Positions 50,241 through 59,746 of a DNA stretch of 64,000 nucleotides are shown one piece after another. A program made the position numbers and the translations under genes. How positions within the stretch are numbered: position 1 is the stretch's first letter; each line of letters begins with the position of its first letter. Source of the stretch: Ruminiclostridium papyrosolvens C7 (lineage in GTDB: Bacteria > Bacillota > Clostridia > Acetivibrionales > DSM-1351); assembly GCF_000421965.1 (NCBI RefSeq), contig NZ_ATAY01000063.1, forward strand, positions 248,001 to 312,000, given 5' to 3'. The notes below the pieces were generated by a model. The model was given only the letters and a program-made list of their open reading frames with translations, did not search any database and was not told where the DNA came from.

Positions 50241-50270
50241 ATTATACCCCAGTCATTACATTTAAGTCAA
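50241..50270 (-). promoter_or_regulatory. Promoter of the loaP-led biosynthetic operon
   Basis: On the minus strand TTGACT (plus 50265-50270), an 18-base spacer and a perfect TATAAT (plus 50241-50246). Transcription would start about 105 bases before loaP. It is the only good promoter I saw for the 23-gene run. Confidence 0.65.
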
Positions 50271-50339
50271 TATTTTACATATATATGACAACATAGAATT
50301 CATATTTTCAACCACAATTTGTCAGTATATTACACCTTT

Positions 50340-51443
50340 TTACTTTAAAATCTGTTCCTTATGGAAGCCTAGTACCACTTTCCCACAATCTTTTGTATTT
50401 ATATATTCGTGAGCAACGTTCCTATCTTTTATGGCATCATAAACCTCTTTAATCCTTTGTGTCTCACCTTTTTTTGCTACCATTATTACATCATCGGTTT
50501 CTACGATAATTATATCCTCGAGGCCAAGAGCTACCACAAGCCTGTCATTAGAAATGAGCATAGAATTCTTGCAGTCAATAATTTTACAATCACCTATTTG
50601 TATGTTACCTTCTTCATTTTTTTCAAGATATTCATAAATTGAATCCCATGAGCCTATATCATTCCAATAAATATCAAGTAAAACAGTAATAGTCCTTGTA
50701 GATTTTTCGGTAATAGCATAGTCAATTGATATACTTTCTAAGTTTTCGAACTTTTCATTAAATTGTGAATATGATTTTGTTGTAATAAAGTTATATAATT
50801 CTGGACAATGTTCTCTTAGTTCACTAACAAATGTATCCAGAGTAAATATGTACATACCCGAATTCCAGTAGTAGCAACCTTCCTCCAGATATAATTCCGC
50901 AGTCCTTATATCCGGTTTTTCCACAAATTTCTCACAATAAAACCCTTTTTTATATTTTCCCCCTATTTTTATATAACCATAGCCGGTTTCAGGCCTGGTG
51001 GGAGATACACCTATTGTAACAAGTTTTCCATCCCCGGCGTACTCCAAACAGAGTTTTACCTTTTCAGCAAATATGTCCTCAGGCTCTATTATATGATCAG
51101 AAGGGGCAACAACTATCTCTTCATACTTATTTACAGAAAGAAACTCAATACAGTATTTTAAGGCTAATGTAACTGCCGGAGCAGTGTTTTTGGCACATGG
51201 CTCTGCTATTATATGTACGTTTAACGCCTCTATTTTTCTCAGTTCTTCTCTAACATCATTTAAATACTTATTTCCTGCTAAAATTAAAATATCACTAGGC
51301 TTTACTAATTGCAGATATCTCTTAACGGTTTGAGCCAATAAAGATAAGCCTGAATTTACACTCATAAACTGTTTTGGTTTGTTAGCCCGCGAAACAGGAA
51401 ACAGCCTTGTCCCCCCTCCCCCTGCTAAAATAATGATTTTCAT
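50340..51443 (-). CDS. manC: Mannose-1-phosphate guanylyltransferase (ManC type)
   Basis: A 367-residue nucleotidyltransferase that makes GDP-mannose from mannose-1-phosphate and GTP. It begins MKIIILAGGGGTRLFPVSRA, the pyrophosphorylase signature, with KPKQFM, EPCAKNTAPAV, APSDHII and the substrate loop VEKPD. It has no C-terminal isomerase domain. It precedes loaP on the same strand and may supply an activated sugar for the cluster's glycosyltransferases, but GDP-heptose (HddC-like) synthesis is an alternative. GGAGG lies 13 bases before ATG 51443. Confidence 0.85.
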   Translation of the reverse strand: MKIIILAGGGGTRLFPVSRANKPKQFMSVNSGLSLLAQTVKRYLQLVKPSDILILAGNKYLNDVREELRKIEALNVHIIAEPCAKNTAPAVTLALKYCIEFLSVNKYEEIVVAPSDHIIEPEDIFAEKVKLCLEYAGDGKLVTIGVSPTRPETGYGYIKIGGKYKKGFYCEKFVEKPDIRTAELYLEEGCYYWNSGMYIFTLDTFVSELREHCPELYNFITTKSYSQFNEKFENLESISIDYAITEKSTRTITVLLDIYWNDIGSWDSIYEYLEKNEEGNIQIGDCKIIDCKNSMLISNDRLVVALGLEDIIIVETDDVIMVAKKGETQRIKEVYDAIKDRNVAHEYINTKDCGKVVLGFHKEQILK

Positions 51444-51501
51444 ATTACTTTATATACCTCCGCCTATTTAACACTATGAATGATTTTATTCCATATACTT
51501 T

Positions 51502-52140
51502 TTATTGCCGACTAAGATTCAAACAAATTTCATATAATATATCCTTTTCCTTATCCAAGATATATGTAAATTTCTGTATATAATAGATTTTATCATTTTC
51601 AGATAGTTTAATATTTATATATAATGAATTAATCGTTTTTTTCAATTCAGATATTAAGTCCATTATTTCATTGGATAGAGTAAATATTCTTATATTCTGT
51701 TCCGTTAATCTGAATATATATTTGAGTCTATCGTGTATAAAAGTAATATGATCCAAAACAGTATTGGTAGATGCTAGAAAGTTATCATCCACTAAATCAT
51801 CTGATATATACCCCGATGCCAAAAAGCTTTTTGTATCATCGTCAAATCCATAAATAAGGTAATTACGTTCAAAATTAAAATTCTTATAGCCTAGCTTTGA
51901 TGGTATAAAAAACTCATTCCATATACCACTAACATAAATGTTATTATTAATACATTTTTTTATAAAATTTACTAAGTTTTGATCATCACAAAACTCACTT
52001 GGAAACATAGCATAAAATTATTATACAGATAATCTTTGTTAGGCAAATTAGCCTCCATTATACCCGATGGAAAGGCATAATGCTGATAGCATCGTATATA
52101 TGGTTTATTAAAACTAAGTATCTTTTTAATTTTACATCTT
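51502..52140 (-). pseudogene. Decayed paralogue of the 52318 gene
   Basis: The open part (51502-52008, 168 codons) reads NFIKKCINNNIYVSGIWNEF and NYLIYGFDDDTKSFLASGY, matching residues about 90-160 of the full-length neighbour. Upstream, in a different frame, lies CYQHYAFPSGIMEANLPNKD, which matches CYLHHAYPLTSAMHHEDFNS of the neighbour. So the gene has lost about 35 codons with a frame shift near 52006, and about 70 codons in the middle of its second half, ending with the helical tail. It still has a good promoter (52196-52224). It could yet be expressed as a short variant. Confidence 0.6.
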
Positions 52141-52195
52141 CCTTTCAACTGAAATAAACCTACTCAAAATACATAATATTTCAGTTAATAGAAAT

Positions 52196-52224
52196 ATAAT
52201 ACAATATACATTATCAATTTTCAA
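52196..52224 (-). promoter_or_regulatory. Promoter ahead of the decayed gene and manC
   Basis: On the minus strand TTGAAA (plus 52219-52224), 17 bases, TATTAT (plus 52196-52201). Confidence 0.5.
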
Positions 52225-52255
52225 TATATTTGTATTTATGTAATTACTTAATAAA

Positions 52256-52292
52256 AATCCTCCATTGGGACATTAGCCCCAGTCGGAGGATT
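52256..52292 (-). terminator. Terminator after the BtrH-like gene
   Basis: AATCCTCC (52256-52263) pairs with GGAGGATT (52285-52292), with an inner TGGG/CCCA stem, followed on the minus strand by a T run. It lies 26 bases beyond the stop at 52318. Confidence 0.8.
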
Positions 52293-52317
52293 AGTTATTG
52301 TTTAGTGATAAAAGCTT

Positions 52318-53376
52318 TCACTTTTGGGATGTAACAGCAACGTTATCTGAAATTGCCTCAAGTAAATCTTGAGCTGTCTTTTTTTCTTTTTCAAACATAT
52401 TTTGCAAGTTCTCTATACTTCTGTTGATTAAACTTTTATCGTTAACTTTATTATATTTAATTATTACATTTCTCATTTTTAAAGCATTAATTTTTAACTC
52501 TGTGTATGTAGATGCAAAGTCATATTCTCTTTTAAGATATTTTTTGGCAACAAGGAAATGTATGCGATCCACCATTGTTTTCTTATGCTCATAAAGTAAA
52601 TGCGGCTGCCTTATATCACATACTTTTTTATCAATTTCAATAGCCCAACGATAACAATTCATTAACTCATTGTACACTTCAATACCATAAGTAAAATTTT
52701 CCTTGGGATTTCCTATTGCCCGTAATCGATGGGATGAATCTTGTGAAAACACATAATCATACAGAAGATTTTTTACATTTTCAATGTCGAAGGTAAATGA
52801 TGGATTATATGAGCCATTATCCTTAGGTTTAAATAATATCAAATCGTTTTGCTTATTAATAGAATTTAAATAAGCATTCTTGAAATCAGAGAAATCTACA
52901 GATGACGTAGCATAATCGCTCCTATCATTATATCCTGTTACGTTAAAAATTTTTTTATTTAAGTCAAAACCATATATCATTATATCATGTCGGAAATGAT
53001 TATTTTTATATGCTGTTCTTTCGGGTATAAAAAATTCATCTATATATGTTGTTACATAATATCCATTTTCAATACTATTTTTGATAAATTCAATAATATC
53101 TATATTACTTTTAAATATAAATTCCAAATCTAAAATCTTATAATCTAATATAGGAATAAAAACACTATTCCCACATATAACATAAGTAAAAAAGTTCACT
53201 TCTTTAGTTTGACAGCGATATTCCAATTGTATGTAATTACTGAAAAACCATGAATTAAAGTCTTCGTGATGCATTGCTGAAGTAAGCGGATAGGCATGAT
53301 GCAGGTAACAAACTATCGGTGGTTGATTAATTTTTAATTGCATTTTTACTTTTTTATATGATACATTTGATATCAT
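52318..53376 (-). CDS. Large cluster-associated protein, possibly BtrH_N/C39-like
   Basis: A 352-residue cytosolic protein. The N-terminal half has an early cysteine in IVCYLHHAYPLTSAMHHEDF and a central YYVTTYIDEFFIPERTAYKN followed by RHDIMIYGFDLNKKIFNVTG. The pattern (early Cys, strand with HDIMIYGFD) resembles, tentatively, the BtrH N-terminal / C39-like fold found beside NRPS and polyketide genes, where BtrH moves an acyl group from a carrier protein to an amine. The C-terminal 150 residues are helical. The start is ATG 53376 behind AAAGGA. It has its own promoter (53442-53470). A decayed paralogue lies downstream. Function is not established. Confidence 0.65.
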   Translation of the reverse strand: MISNVSYKKVKMQLKINQPPIVCYLHHAYPLTSAMHHEDFNSWFFSNYIQLEYRCQTKEVNFFTYVICGNSVFIPILDYKILDLEFIFKSNIDIIEFIKNSIENGYYVTTYIDEFFIPERTAYKNNHFRHDIMIYGFDLNKKIFNVTGYNDRSDYATSSVDFSDFKNAYLNSINKQNDLILFKPKDNGSYNPSFTFDIENVKNLLYDYVFSQDSSHRLRAIGNPKENFTYGIEVYNELMNCYRWAIEIDKKVCDIRQPHLLYEHKKTMVDRIHFLVAKKYLKREYDFASTYTELKINALKMRNVIIKYNKVNDKSLINRSIENLQNMFEKEKKTAQDLLEAISDNVAVTSQK

Positions 53377-53441
53377 AAATTCCTTTCTATAAAATTTCCG
53401 CAACAAATAACATTCTTTGCCTTTTTTTTAATATTAAATGT

Positions 53442-53470
53442 ATTATATATCAAACATTTTACCCTGTAAA
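53442..53470 (-). promoter_or_regulatory. Promoter of the BtrH-like gene
   Basis: On the minus strand TTTACA (plus 53465-53470), 17 bases, TATAAT (plus 53442-53447). Confidence 0.65.
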
Positions 53471-53526
53471 TTCCTTTGTTGGTACTTTTTATGAGTATAA
53501 ATTTATATATATATAAATTAACAAAA

Positions 53527-53570
53527 ACTAATCCTCCAATTTGAGCTTTTAACTCGGTTGGAGGATTAGT
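53527..53570 (-). terminator. Terminator after the GH43 gene
   Basis: A 13-bp perfect stem, ACTAATCCTCCAA (53527-53539) with TTGGAGGATTAGT (53558-53570), an inner GAGC/GCTC-like pairing and a five-base T run on the minus strand. Confidence 0.88.
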
Positions 53571-53632
53571 CTATGTTTAGTTGCTTTTTATTTAGTTTGT
53601 CTTGACCGGACAAAAGAGCTGTCGTCACATTT

Positions 53633-55054
53633 TTATTCTAGTGTAAAAGAAGCCAAACTTGCACTGCCCGACCCTGCATATGAGAAATATAACGCCTGTA
53701 TACCGTCCGGTATAACGATATCTGCGGAATACTCCTTCCATATGTTTGAAAATACTACAGGTATCTTTCCAAGAACAGTTCCGTTCCATGATGTTTTTAG
53801 CTCAAATTCGCCTTGACAGTATCCGCGAACCTTGATCTTGACTTTCTTGATACCCTTGCAGTCAAAATATTTGAATCCGGCTGTAGCGGATTCCTTCATA
53901 TTAGCAATATAGCCTATTTCCTCATCCCCATCTCTTCCGTCCTGGGTGATCTTTGGAAACTGATGATCCATCCATGCCCCGGTCCAATCCGTATAAACGG
54001 ATTCCTCCTTGCAGAACAGATTGCAAGCCAGATATGCCGGGTATTCCCCGCATCCGGCAAGGGGCCCTCCATTTGGGCCGCAAGAAGTCATCTCCACCTG
54101 AGGAATGGAGCCATCTTCTAAGAATATAATAGGCTCAATACAGCCCTGACGGCTGAAATTAGTTCCATTGGTATGTCTATGATAAAAAATATACCATTTG
54201 TCATTGATTTCACAGATACTTCCATGATTGTTGGCACCATAAAACATAGGTTTTTCTGCCGGCTTGTAAGTATCAATATGAAGATCGCAGTTGCTCACAA
54301 TCACTCCGCCGTAAACAAAGCCCTTCGTCGGGTATTTGCTGGTAGCGTAACACAATTCATGAAAAACAATCGAGGAATAAATGAAATAATAGGTATCTCC
54401 CCTCTTGCGAATGGAAGGGGCTTCAAAGAACTCATGTCCTTCATACCCGCTGCCTTCACTGTAAGGCTCACTTGGCGCTATAAATACCGGGCTTTCTAGA
54501 ATCGTAAGCATATCCGCCCCAAGCACTGTTGCCATAGGGCCCTTCCTTGATTTGTCACCTTTTGCACAAAAGCCAGTATACAGATAGGTTTTATCTCCTT
54601 CTGTCAATACACCCGGGTCGAATTGTGGTTCATCCCCATCTTTTTCACCAAGGCGTGTTCCATCGGAATAATGTACATATCCATAAAATTCATATTTGCC
54701 CGCCGGAGTATCACATACTGCTACCGAAACAACAGGAACCTTGTCAAGTACATAGTACAGATAATAGCGTCCATCGGGACCTACAGTAACGTCAGGTGCA
54801 TAGAGACACATACTGCCGTCGGGATTCAGCGGATCATCAGTCTTTTTATAAATCACACCTTCGTACTGCCAATCAGACAAATCCTCCACAGGTGCCGACC
54901 AGCATACATAGTCATTCAAACAGTATACATAACCGTTAAAACGATCATGAGAGCCGTAAACATATACTCTGCCATTATAAACATGTGGTTCGGCATCAGG
55001 AATATATTCCCATGAAGGAAGATATGGATTGAAACCTTGCTTTTTTACCATCAT
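53633..55054 (-). CDS. Family 43 glycoside hydrolase with C-terminal beta-sandwich
   Basis: A 473-residue enzyme for arabinose- or xylose-containing oligosaccharides. The five-bladed propeller spans about 1-330. Candidate catalytic residues are the general base Asp in YIPDAEPHVYNG, the pKa-setting Asp in LYAPDVTV and the acid Glu in HEFFEAPSIRKRG. The last 130 residues (from about EEIGYIANMKESATAGFKYF) form a CBM6-like beta-sandwich. There is no signal peptide, so it acts in the cytoplasm on imported sugars. A divergent AraC regulator gene lies 245 bases away. The start is ATG 55054 or the next codon, behind AAGGAAG. Confidence 0.87.
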   Translation of the reverse strand: MMVKKQGFNPYLPSWEYIPDAEPHVYNGRVYVYGSHDRFNGYVYCLNDYVCWSAPVEDLSDWQYEGVIYKKTDDPLNPDGSMCLYAPDVTVGPDGRYYLYYVLDKVPVVSVAVCDTPAGKYEFYGYVHYSDGTRLGEKDGDEPQFDPGVLTEGDKTYLYTGFCAKGDKSRKGPMATVLGADMLTILESPVFIAPSEPYSEGSGYEGHEFFEAPSIRKRGDTYYFIYSSIVFHELCYATSKYPTKGFVYGGVIVSNCDLHIDTYKPAEKPMFYGANNHGSICEINDKWYIFYHRHTNGTNFSRQGCIEPIIFLEDGSIPQVEMTSCGPNGGPLAGCGEYPAYLACNLFCKEESVYTDWTGAWMDHQFPKITQDGRDGDEEIGYIANMKESATAGFKYFDCKGIKKVKIKVRGYCQGEFELKTSWNGTVLGKIPVVFSNIWKEYSADIVIPDGIQALYFSYAGSGSASLASFTLE

Positions 55055-55232
55055 TATCTACACTTCCTTTGCTATGATTTTTAACACTCATAAACTTTGC
55101 CTTTCGTATAACATCATATAGCCAGTGCTACTATGGTTGATAATTTCAAATAGTTGTAAAAAATACTCAGAAGCTAGTATTAATAGACCGCGTGCTTTAG
55201 CTACACAGCTATATCAACAAAATTGTAAAATA

Positions 55233-55261
55233 TTGAACCGGTTAAAGCAATGATATATACT
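55233..55261 (+). promoter_or_regulatory. Promoter of the AraC gene with an AACCGGTT palindrome
   Basis: TTGAAC (55233-55238), 17 bases, TATACT (55256-55261). The palindrome AACCGGTT (55236-55243) overlaps the -35 and could be an operator. Confidence 0.55.
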
Positions 55262-55299
55262 AAGATAAAATTGATTTATTCTAAGATCGGAGAAAGATA

Positions 55300-56067
55300 A
55301 TGGCTCATATATACTACGTGGAGTACGATGCCACTCACTCTGAAAGTTTTGCTTTTGATATGCCTGGAGGGCATGATTGTTGGCTGCTGGTGCTTACACA
55401 GACTCCAGCACAATTCTGGGTAAATGGAGAAATGACAGAATACCCTGCAAACAGTGCTGTTTTATACCCTCCACATCATAAAATACTTTACCGGGCCTGC
55501 TCGGACAAATATGTTAACGATTGGGTTCGCTTTGATTCCGCAGAACCATACCTTATTGATACTGCAATCCCTCTGGGTATTCCATTCCCTTTGTCTGATC
55601 CGGGATATTGCCACAAGCTGTTTCAGTTACTTGTGGCAGAGAATACGTTGAGCAACAGCTATAGAGAACTTACTATTGACTATTTGCTTAAAGTATTGTT
55701 TATCAAACTCCACGAAGCCTCCAAGTATACTAAAAACTCCAGTCAATTTCAATCAATATTGGAATTGCGCAGAATTATTCATAACAATCCGGGGTATCCT
55801 TGGACTGTTCCCGCCATGGCAGATAGCCTGCATTTAAGTGCAGGTTATCTGCAAGCACTGTACAAAGAAACGTTTGGGGTCTCCTGCATGAAAGACGTAA
55901 TAAATTGCCGTATTCGTTTTGCAAAAGACCAGCTTATTCATAGCCCACACACGATTGCAGAGATATCTGTGCTTTGCGGATATAACAATGTAGAACATTT
56001 TGTCAGGCAGTTTCATCAAATCACCGGCTGTACACCCAGTGCCTTCCGCAACTCAATAAAAACCTGA
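55300..56067 (+). CDS. AraC-family transcriptional regulator
   Basis: A 255-residue regulator. The N-terminal part (1-130) is a cupin-like sugar-sensing domain (FWVNGEMTEYPANSAVLYPP). The C-terminal 100 residues contain two helix-turn-helix motifs: WTVPAMADSLHLSAGYLQAL, then TIAEISVLCGYNNVEHFVRQ with the AraC ending HQITGCTPSAFRNSI. It is divergent from the GH43 gene and probably activates it in response to an arabinoxylan-derived sugar. The start is ATG 55300 behind CGGAGAAAG. Confidence 0.9.
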   Translation: MAHIYYVEYDATHSESFAFDMPGGHDCWLLVLTQTPAQFWVNGEMTEYPANSAVLYPPHHKILYRACSDKYVNDWVRFDSAEPYLIDTAIPLGIPFPLSDPGYCHKLFQLLVAENTLSNSYRELTIDYLLKVLFIKLHEASKYTKNSSQFQSILELRRIIHNNPGYPWTVPAMADSLHLSAGYLQALYKETFGVSCMKDVINCRIRFAKDQLIHSPHTIAEISVLCGYNNVEHFVRQFHQITGCTPSAFRNSIKT

Positions 56068-56083
56068 CGCTATGTTTCTTCAA

Positions 56084-57364
56084 CTATTTTATACTTTCAT
56101 AGAACGTAATTGTAACACCGCCTGCTCCGCCACCAGGATCTGAGCTCAAATATAACTTTTGGTTCAGGTATGAGTATTTACTGTCTGCCCGAACTTCGAA
56201 TGTAGGTACTAGAGATCCAAATTGACCTCCATTTCGAACAATAATGATTTCTCCGTCATCAGTTTGCCAAAGATATCTTGCGTCAATTGTCATAGGATTC
56301 GATAGGTTCTGATAATCTGCACCTGCCGGTAGAATCTTAGCAGTTAAATTTCCGGTAACCGTTCCGCCCGTTATGGGAATAATGTTTCTGTTCCCTCTCT
56401 TGCTTGCTCCTACCGATTGACTCCCTCCAAGACTGACTGCCTCTGTTATAAATTTACTGCCGTTTCTCTCAGAAGATGCCTTTCTAAAGTCCCATGGTTG
56501 GTTCGGTACATCGCTGGGTTCAGTTACTATTAATGAATTTGTGGAATCCTGTGTAAAATTTATGCCGGATACATCATAAACACTTATCTTCATTGTTCCG
56601 GCAACTGAGTCTATAATACGTCTGCCTACATATTTACCGGAGTTAAGCCAATTATATGAGCTTGAGTTTGGAGCCTCAAAATCCCACACCATCCTCACGT
56701 CATTCTCATTTACGGCGGTACCGGCACTTCTTAGATAAATATAATTCCCGTCATTGACCTTTATCATCAATAATTGTTCTATTTCCATTGCACCATTTGA
56801 AAGAGTCAACTGAAAGTCAATTCCGCCCGACAATACAGAACCTTGTATTTTCGAACCGGTTATACTGCCGCTTTGAACTACAAAAACTTTTCTCTGCCCA
56901 TATTGGGTTTTTCCCAGATCATAACTGTTCTGCAGTTTCATGGTAGTTTCAAAAACAAGCACCCCTTTTTCAGGCTTGGGGATTCCAGCAGCCATTCCAC
57001 AAGTCCATGATTCATGGGGAATAAGTATCTTATCGCTGCCATCAGCAGGTAGTGTAGTAATTAAGCCCAAAAGATATTTTTTAAGTACAGCGTAGTCAAG
57101 TGCATCAAGGGTACCGTCACCAGTAACATCAGCAGCTGTAATATTTGGCAAAGTACTTGCTTTAGCTAAGAGATAAGCTTTCATTAATGCCAGATCTACC
57201 GAATCAACTGCATCATCCATATTAACATCGCCATATTTAAAATTATTAGCAGTCGCTGTTGCAGCGGGTTCTACCATTTGCGCCGCAGCCACTGTTCCCG
57301 TTGTCATTGCCCCAACAACTATATTGCTAACCACAATAGTTAACAATAATACCTTTTTAAACAT
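56084..57364 (-). CDS. Secreted dockerin protein with two DUF3237-like modules
   Basis: A 426-residue protein. Residues 1-27 are a Sec signal peptide ending around TVAAA. Residues about 43-105 form a type I dockerin with two calcium-binding repeats (GDVNMDDAVDSVDLALMKAY and DVTGDGTLDALDYAVLKKYL). The variable positions are Ala-Leu and Ala-Val, the C. cellulolyticum style. Two related modules follow (about 110-270 and 280-426), each with a GGIDFQLTLSNGAMEIEQLL- or PAGADYQNLSNPMTIDARYL-type strand, as in DUF3237. It should attach to the cellulosome scaffold. Its enzymatic or binding role is unknown. The start is ATG 57364 behind GAGGGGG. Confidence 0.82.
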   Translation of the reverse strand: MFKKVLLLTIVVSNIVVGAMTTGTVAAAQMVEPAATATANNFKYGDVNMDDAVDSVDLALMKAYLLAKASTLPNITAADVTGDGTLDALDYAVLKKYLLGLITTLPADGSDKILIPHESWTCGMAAGIPKPEKGVLVFETTMKLQNSYDLGKTQYGQRKVFVVQSGSITGSKIQGSVLSGGIDFQLTLSNGAMEIEQLLMIKVNDGNYIYLRSAGTAVNENDVRMVWDFEAPNSSSYNWLNSGKYVGRRIIDSVAGTMKISVYDVSGINFTQDSTNSLIVTEPSDVPNQPWDFRKASSERNGSKFITEAVSLGGSQSVGASKRGNRNIIPITGGTVTGNLTAKILPAGADYQNLSNPMTIDARYLWQTDDGEIIIVRNGGQFGSLVPTFEVRADSKYSYLNQKLYLSSDPGGGAGGVTITFYESIK

Positions 57365-57494
57365 ATTAATCCCCCTCTACTTACTAATTTGTATTAAAAT
57401 ATTATCCTATTATTGGTAAATAGTAAATACTTTTGGAAATTGAATATATTCAGATAAAAAAGTAGTGAGAATTTAATTTTTAGAAATTTTTACA

Positions 57495-59528
57495 TTATTC
57501 GTTATGCTCATATAAAACGATACTCTCAATATAGTTCGTAAATCTTCTGAGGTTCTTCTCCTGATCCGCGTTTATCTCGCCGTCTTCATACATGCTGTGT
57601 ATTTCAGAACGCACTGAATCCATTACTTCAAACCGCAATTCTTCCTTTTGGTTTTCGAGACTTTCATTATAACTTTCTCCGGTATATTTTAATCTCTGCA
57701 ACATTTTTTCATAATCCAGAAGAACGGCATAAACGTACTCCGGCTGTTCCTGTGTTTTGGCGTATTCCTCTAAGCCCGTAACGGCTACACTTATAGCGTT
57801 AATTTGGATGTCCCTTACGAAATGTAAATTATCCAAATCGGCACCTCCGGAAATGTGCTTTTTCACACCTAAGCGACGGAAATCACGTATGGCTCGTTTT
57901 AAGAAAACTATGGTTCCGAAACGGAAATTATTATCCAGGGTTTCTTCCCGAAGATTCAGAAATTTGGTTATGGTATCGAAAACCGTTATATCTATTTCAT
58001 CATTGGTCAAAAGATTGTTGATATACTTTCTTTGCAGGTTTAAGGCCAGTAAGCGTGCCTCATTTGTTTTCCTGTTATAATATTCTGCCTGCTGTTCATC
58101 AGATTGCTGTCCCGAAAGATTTCTCTGAAAACTGACGGTGTATTCGTTTATCAATTCTGAGGCCACCAACTCATTTTCCGCATTTGTTTCTGATTTGATT
58201 TTTTTAATTGCCGTCAGCAGAAGTCTATTCTTGGCCCAGGTCAGATCCTCACACTCCCCCTCAACTCCTGCAAGTGCATCCTTTTTACAGAGCAAAGGCA
58301 AAAATATCGTTGCAAGAATTAATAACAAAAGAACTACTCCTGCGGCAATAAAAAGAAGCAGCGAACGTGATGGGAATACTTCTGCGTTTCCTAAAAAAGC
58401 AGGCACGGTAAGGATTCCAGCCATGGTTACCGCACCGCGGACCCCCACGAGGGTTGTAATCATGGCTTCTCTTACTTTCGGCTTTTCAACACCGCTTTTT
58501 TTCCTGAAATAATAACTATAAGCACTGCTCAAAAAGGACCAGACAAATCGAATTGCGAGAATTACAAGTCCGATAACTGCAACATAGCCAAAAGCCAGCC
58601 AGTTCCCTATATCAGGGTCTGAAATAGTATCAAACATTGCTGCCGGAATATTCATCCCTAATAATAAGAACACAAATCCGTTTAAGACAAACAAAACGAT
58701 TGACCATGTGTTTTCTGTGAGCAACTGTTCTTCAGCAATGTATGTTTCTGTCTGTTCCTTGACAATGGAGTGAATAATTCCGGCAGTTACAACTGCAATA
58801 ACTCCCGAAGCGTGCAGGATATCCTCAGCAACTATATAAACTCCAAAGGGAGTCAGAATCTGCAGCAACGAATGGAACACCTTATCATTTATACCGTTTT
58901 TACGCAATCTGAAGCGTACAAAGGTTATAAGCAAACCGAGTAATATGCCGGCGACAGCTCCAATCAGGAATGTATAGGAAAAGTCCCAAAGCGCCTCTCG
59001 TAGAGAAAAATAACCTGTAACAGCGGCTGCTATAGCATATTTAAAGGCTACAAGTCCGGAAGCATCATTGATTAGTGATTCACCTCTAACAAGAACCATC
59101 ACCTTTTCGGGTATTCTTATCCTTTTGGCAATACCATTGACAGCTACAGGGTCTGTGGGCGAAAGAACCGCTGCCAAGGCCAAGGCAACAGCTATTGGAA
59201 TACCGGGTATAAGCAGGTTAATTACATAACCGCCAAGTATTGTGGTTAGTATAACAAGAATGAAAGCATTGCCAAAAATCTGAGACCTCATCCCCCATAA
59301 TTCCGTGCGTGAAAAATGCCGCCCGTCATTATACAATAGTGGTGCAACAAACAATAACAAAAACCATTCTGCTCCAATTTCAAAAGTAAAATCTCCAATC
59401 ACAAACGCTATGATTATCCCAAACAAAATTTGGGTCAAGGCTGTAGGGACGAACGGAATATAATGACTGACAATATCAGATATAAGTAGTCCAAGCATTA
59501 ATAATAAAATAATTGTTAATAAGTCCAA
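57495..59528 (-). CDS. Sodium/proton antiporter, CPA1 (NhaP) family
   Basis: A 677-residue transporter with about 12 membrane helices in the first 420 residues and a long cytoplasmic tail. Ion-binding motifs are VLSPTDPVAVNG and RGESLINDASGLVAF. The tail (430-677) is acidic and helical and probably regulatory. The TTG at 59528 is chosen as start because GGAGG at 59538-59542 sits nine bases before it; the earlier TTG at 59555 lies upstream of that site. It would exchange sodium or potassium for protons and help with pH and salt balance. Confidence 0.85.
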   Translation of the reverse strand: MDLLTIILLLMLGLLISDIVSHYIPFVPTALTQILFGIIIAFVIGDFTFEIGAEWFLLLFVAPLLYNDGRHFSRTELWGMRSQIFGNAFILVILTTILGGYVINLLIPGIPIAVALALAAVLSPTDPVAVNGIAKRIRIPEKVMVLVRGESLINDASGLVAFKYAIAAAVTGYFSLREALWDFSYTFLIGAVAGILLGLLITFVRFRLRKNGINDKVFHSLLQILTPFGVYIVAEDILHASGVIAVVTAGIIHSIVKEQTETYIAEEQLLTENTWSIVLFVLNGFVFLLLGMNIPAAMFDTISDPDIGNWLAFGYVAVIGLVILAIRFVWSFLSSAYSYYFRKKSGVEKPKVREAMITTLVGVRGAVTMAGILTVPAFLGNAEVFPSRSLLLFIAAGVVLLLLILATIFLPLLCKKDALAGVEGECEDLTWAKNRLLLTAIKKIKSETNAENELVASELINEYTVSFQRNLSGQQSDEQQAEYYNRKTNEARLLALNLQRKYINNLLTNDEIDITVFDTITKFLNLREETLDNNFRFGTIVFLKRAIRDFRRLGVKKHISGGADLDNLHFVRDIQINAISVAVTGLEEYAKTQEQPEYVYAVLLDYEKMLQRLKYTGESYNESLENQKEELRFEVMDSVRSEIHSMYEDGEINADQEKNLRRFTNYIESIVLYEHNE

Positions 59529-59746
59529 GATTAATGTCCTCCGCGTAAAACCCAATTTATATGACTAGAAATAATTTTACCTTTATTTTCACACGTGCTG
59601 CAACACTTATATCTTTTGGGTTTTATTCCCAAGAAGCAGCGGTGGCAATATGTTTAAATATAATCCTCATCATCCTCTGTATGTATTATAGCCAAGTCAA
59701 CCAGCGCTCTAAAATACTTTTTACGATTTCTTATTACAGTGAAATT

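Noticed and set aside
50129-50340. Cobalamin riboswitch controlling the B12 enzyme operon
   Set aside because: I looked for the GCCACTG B12-box in the loaP leader and did not find it.
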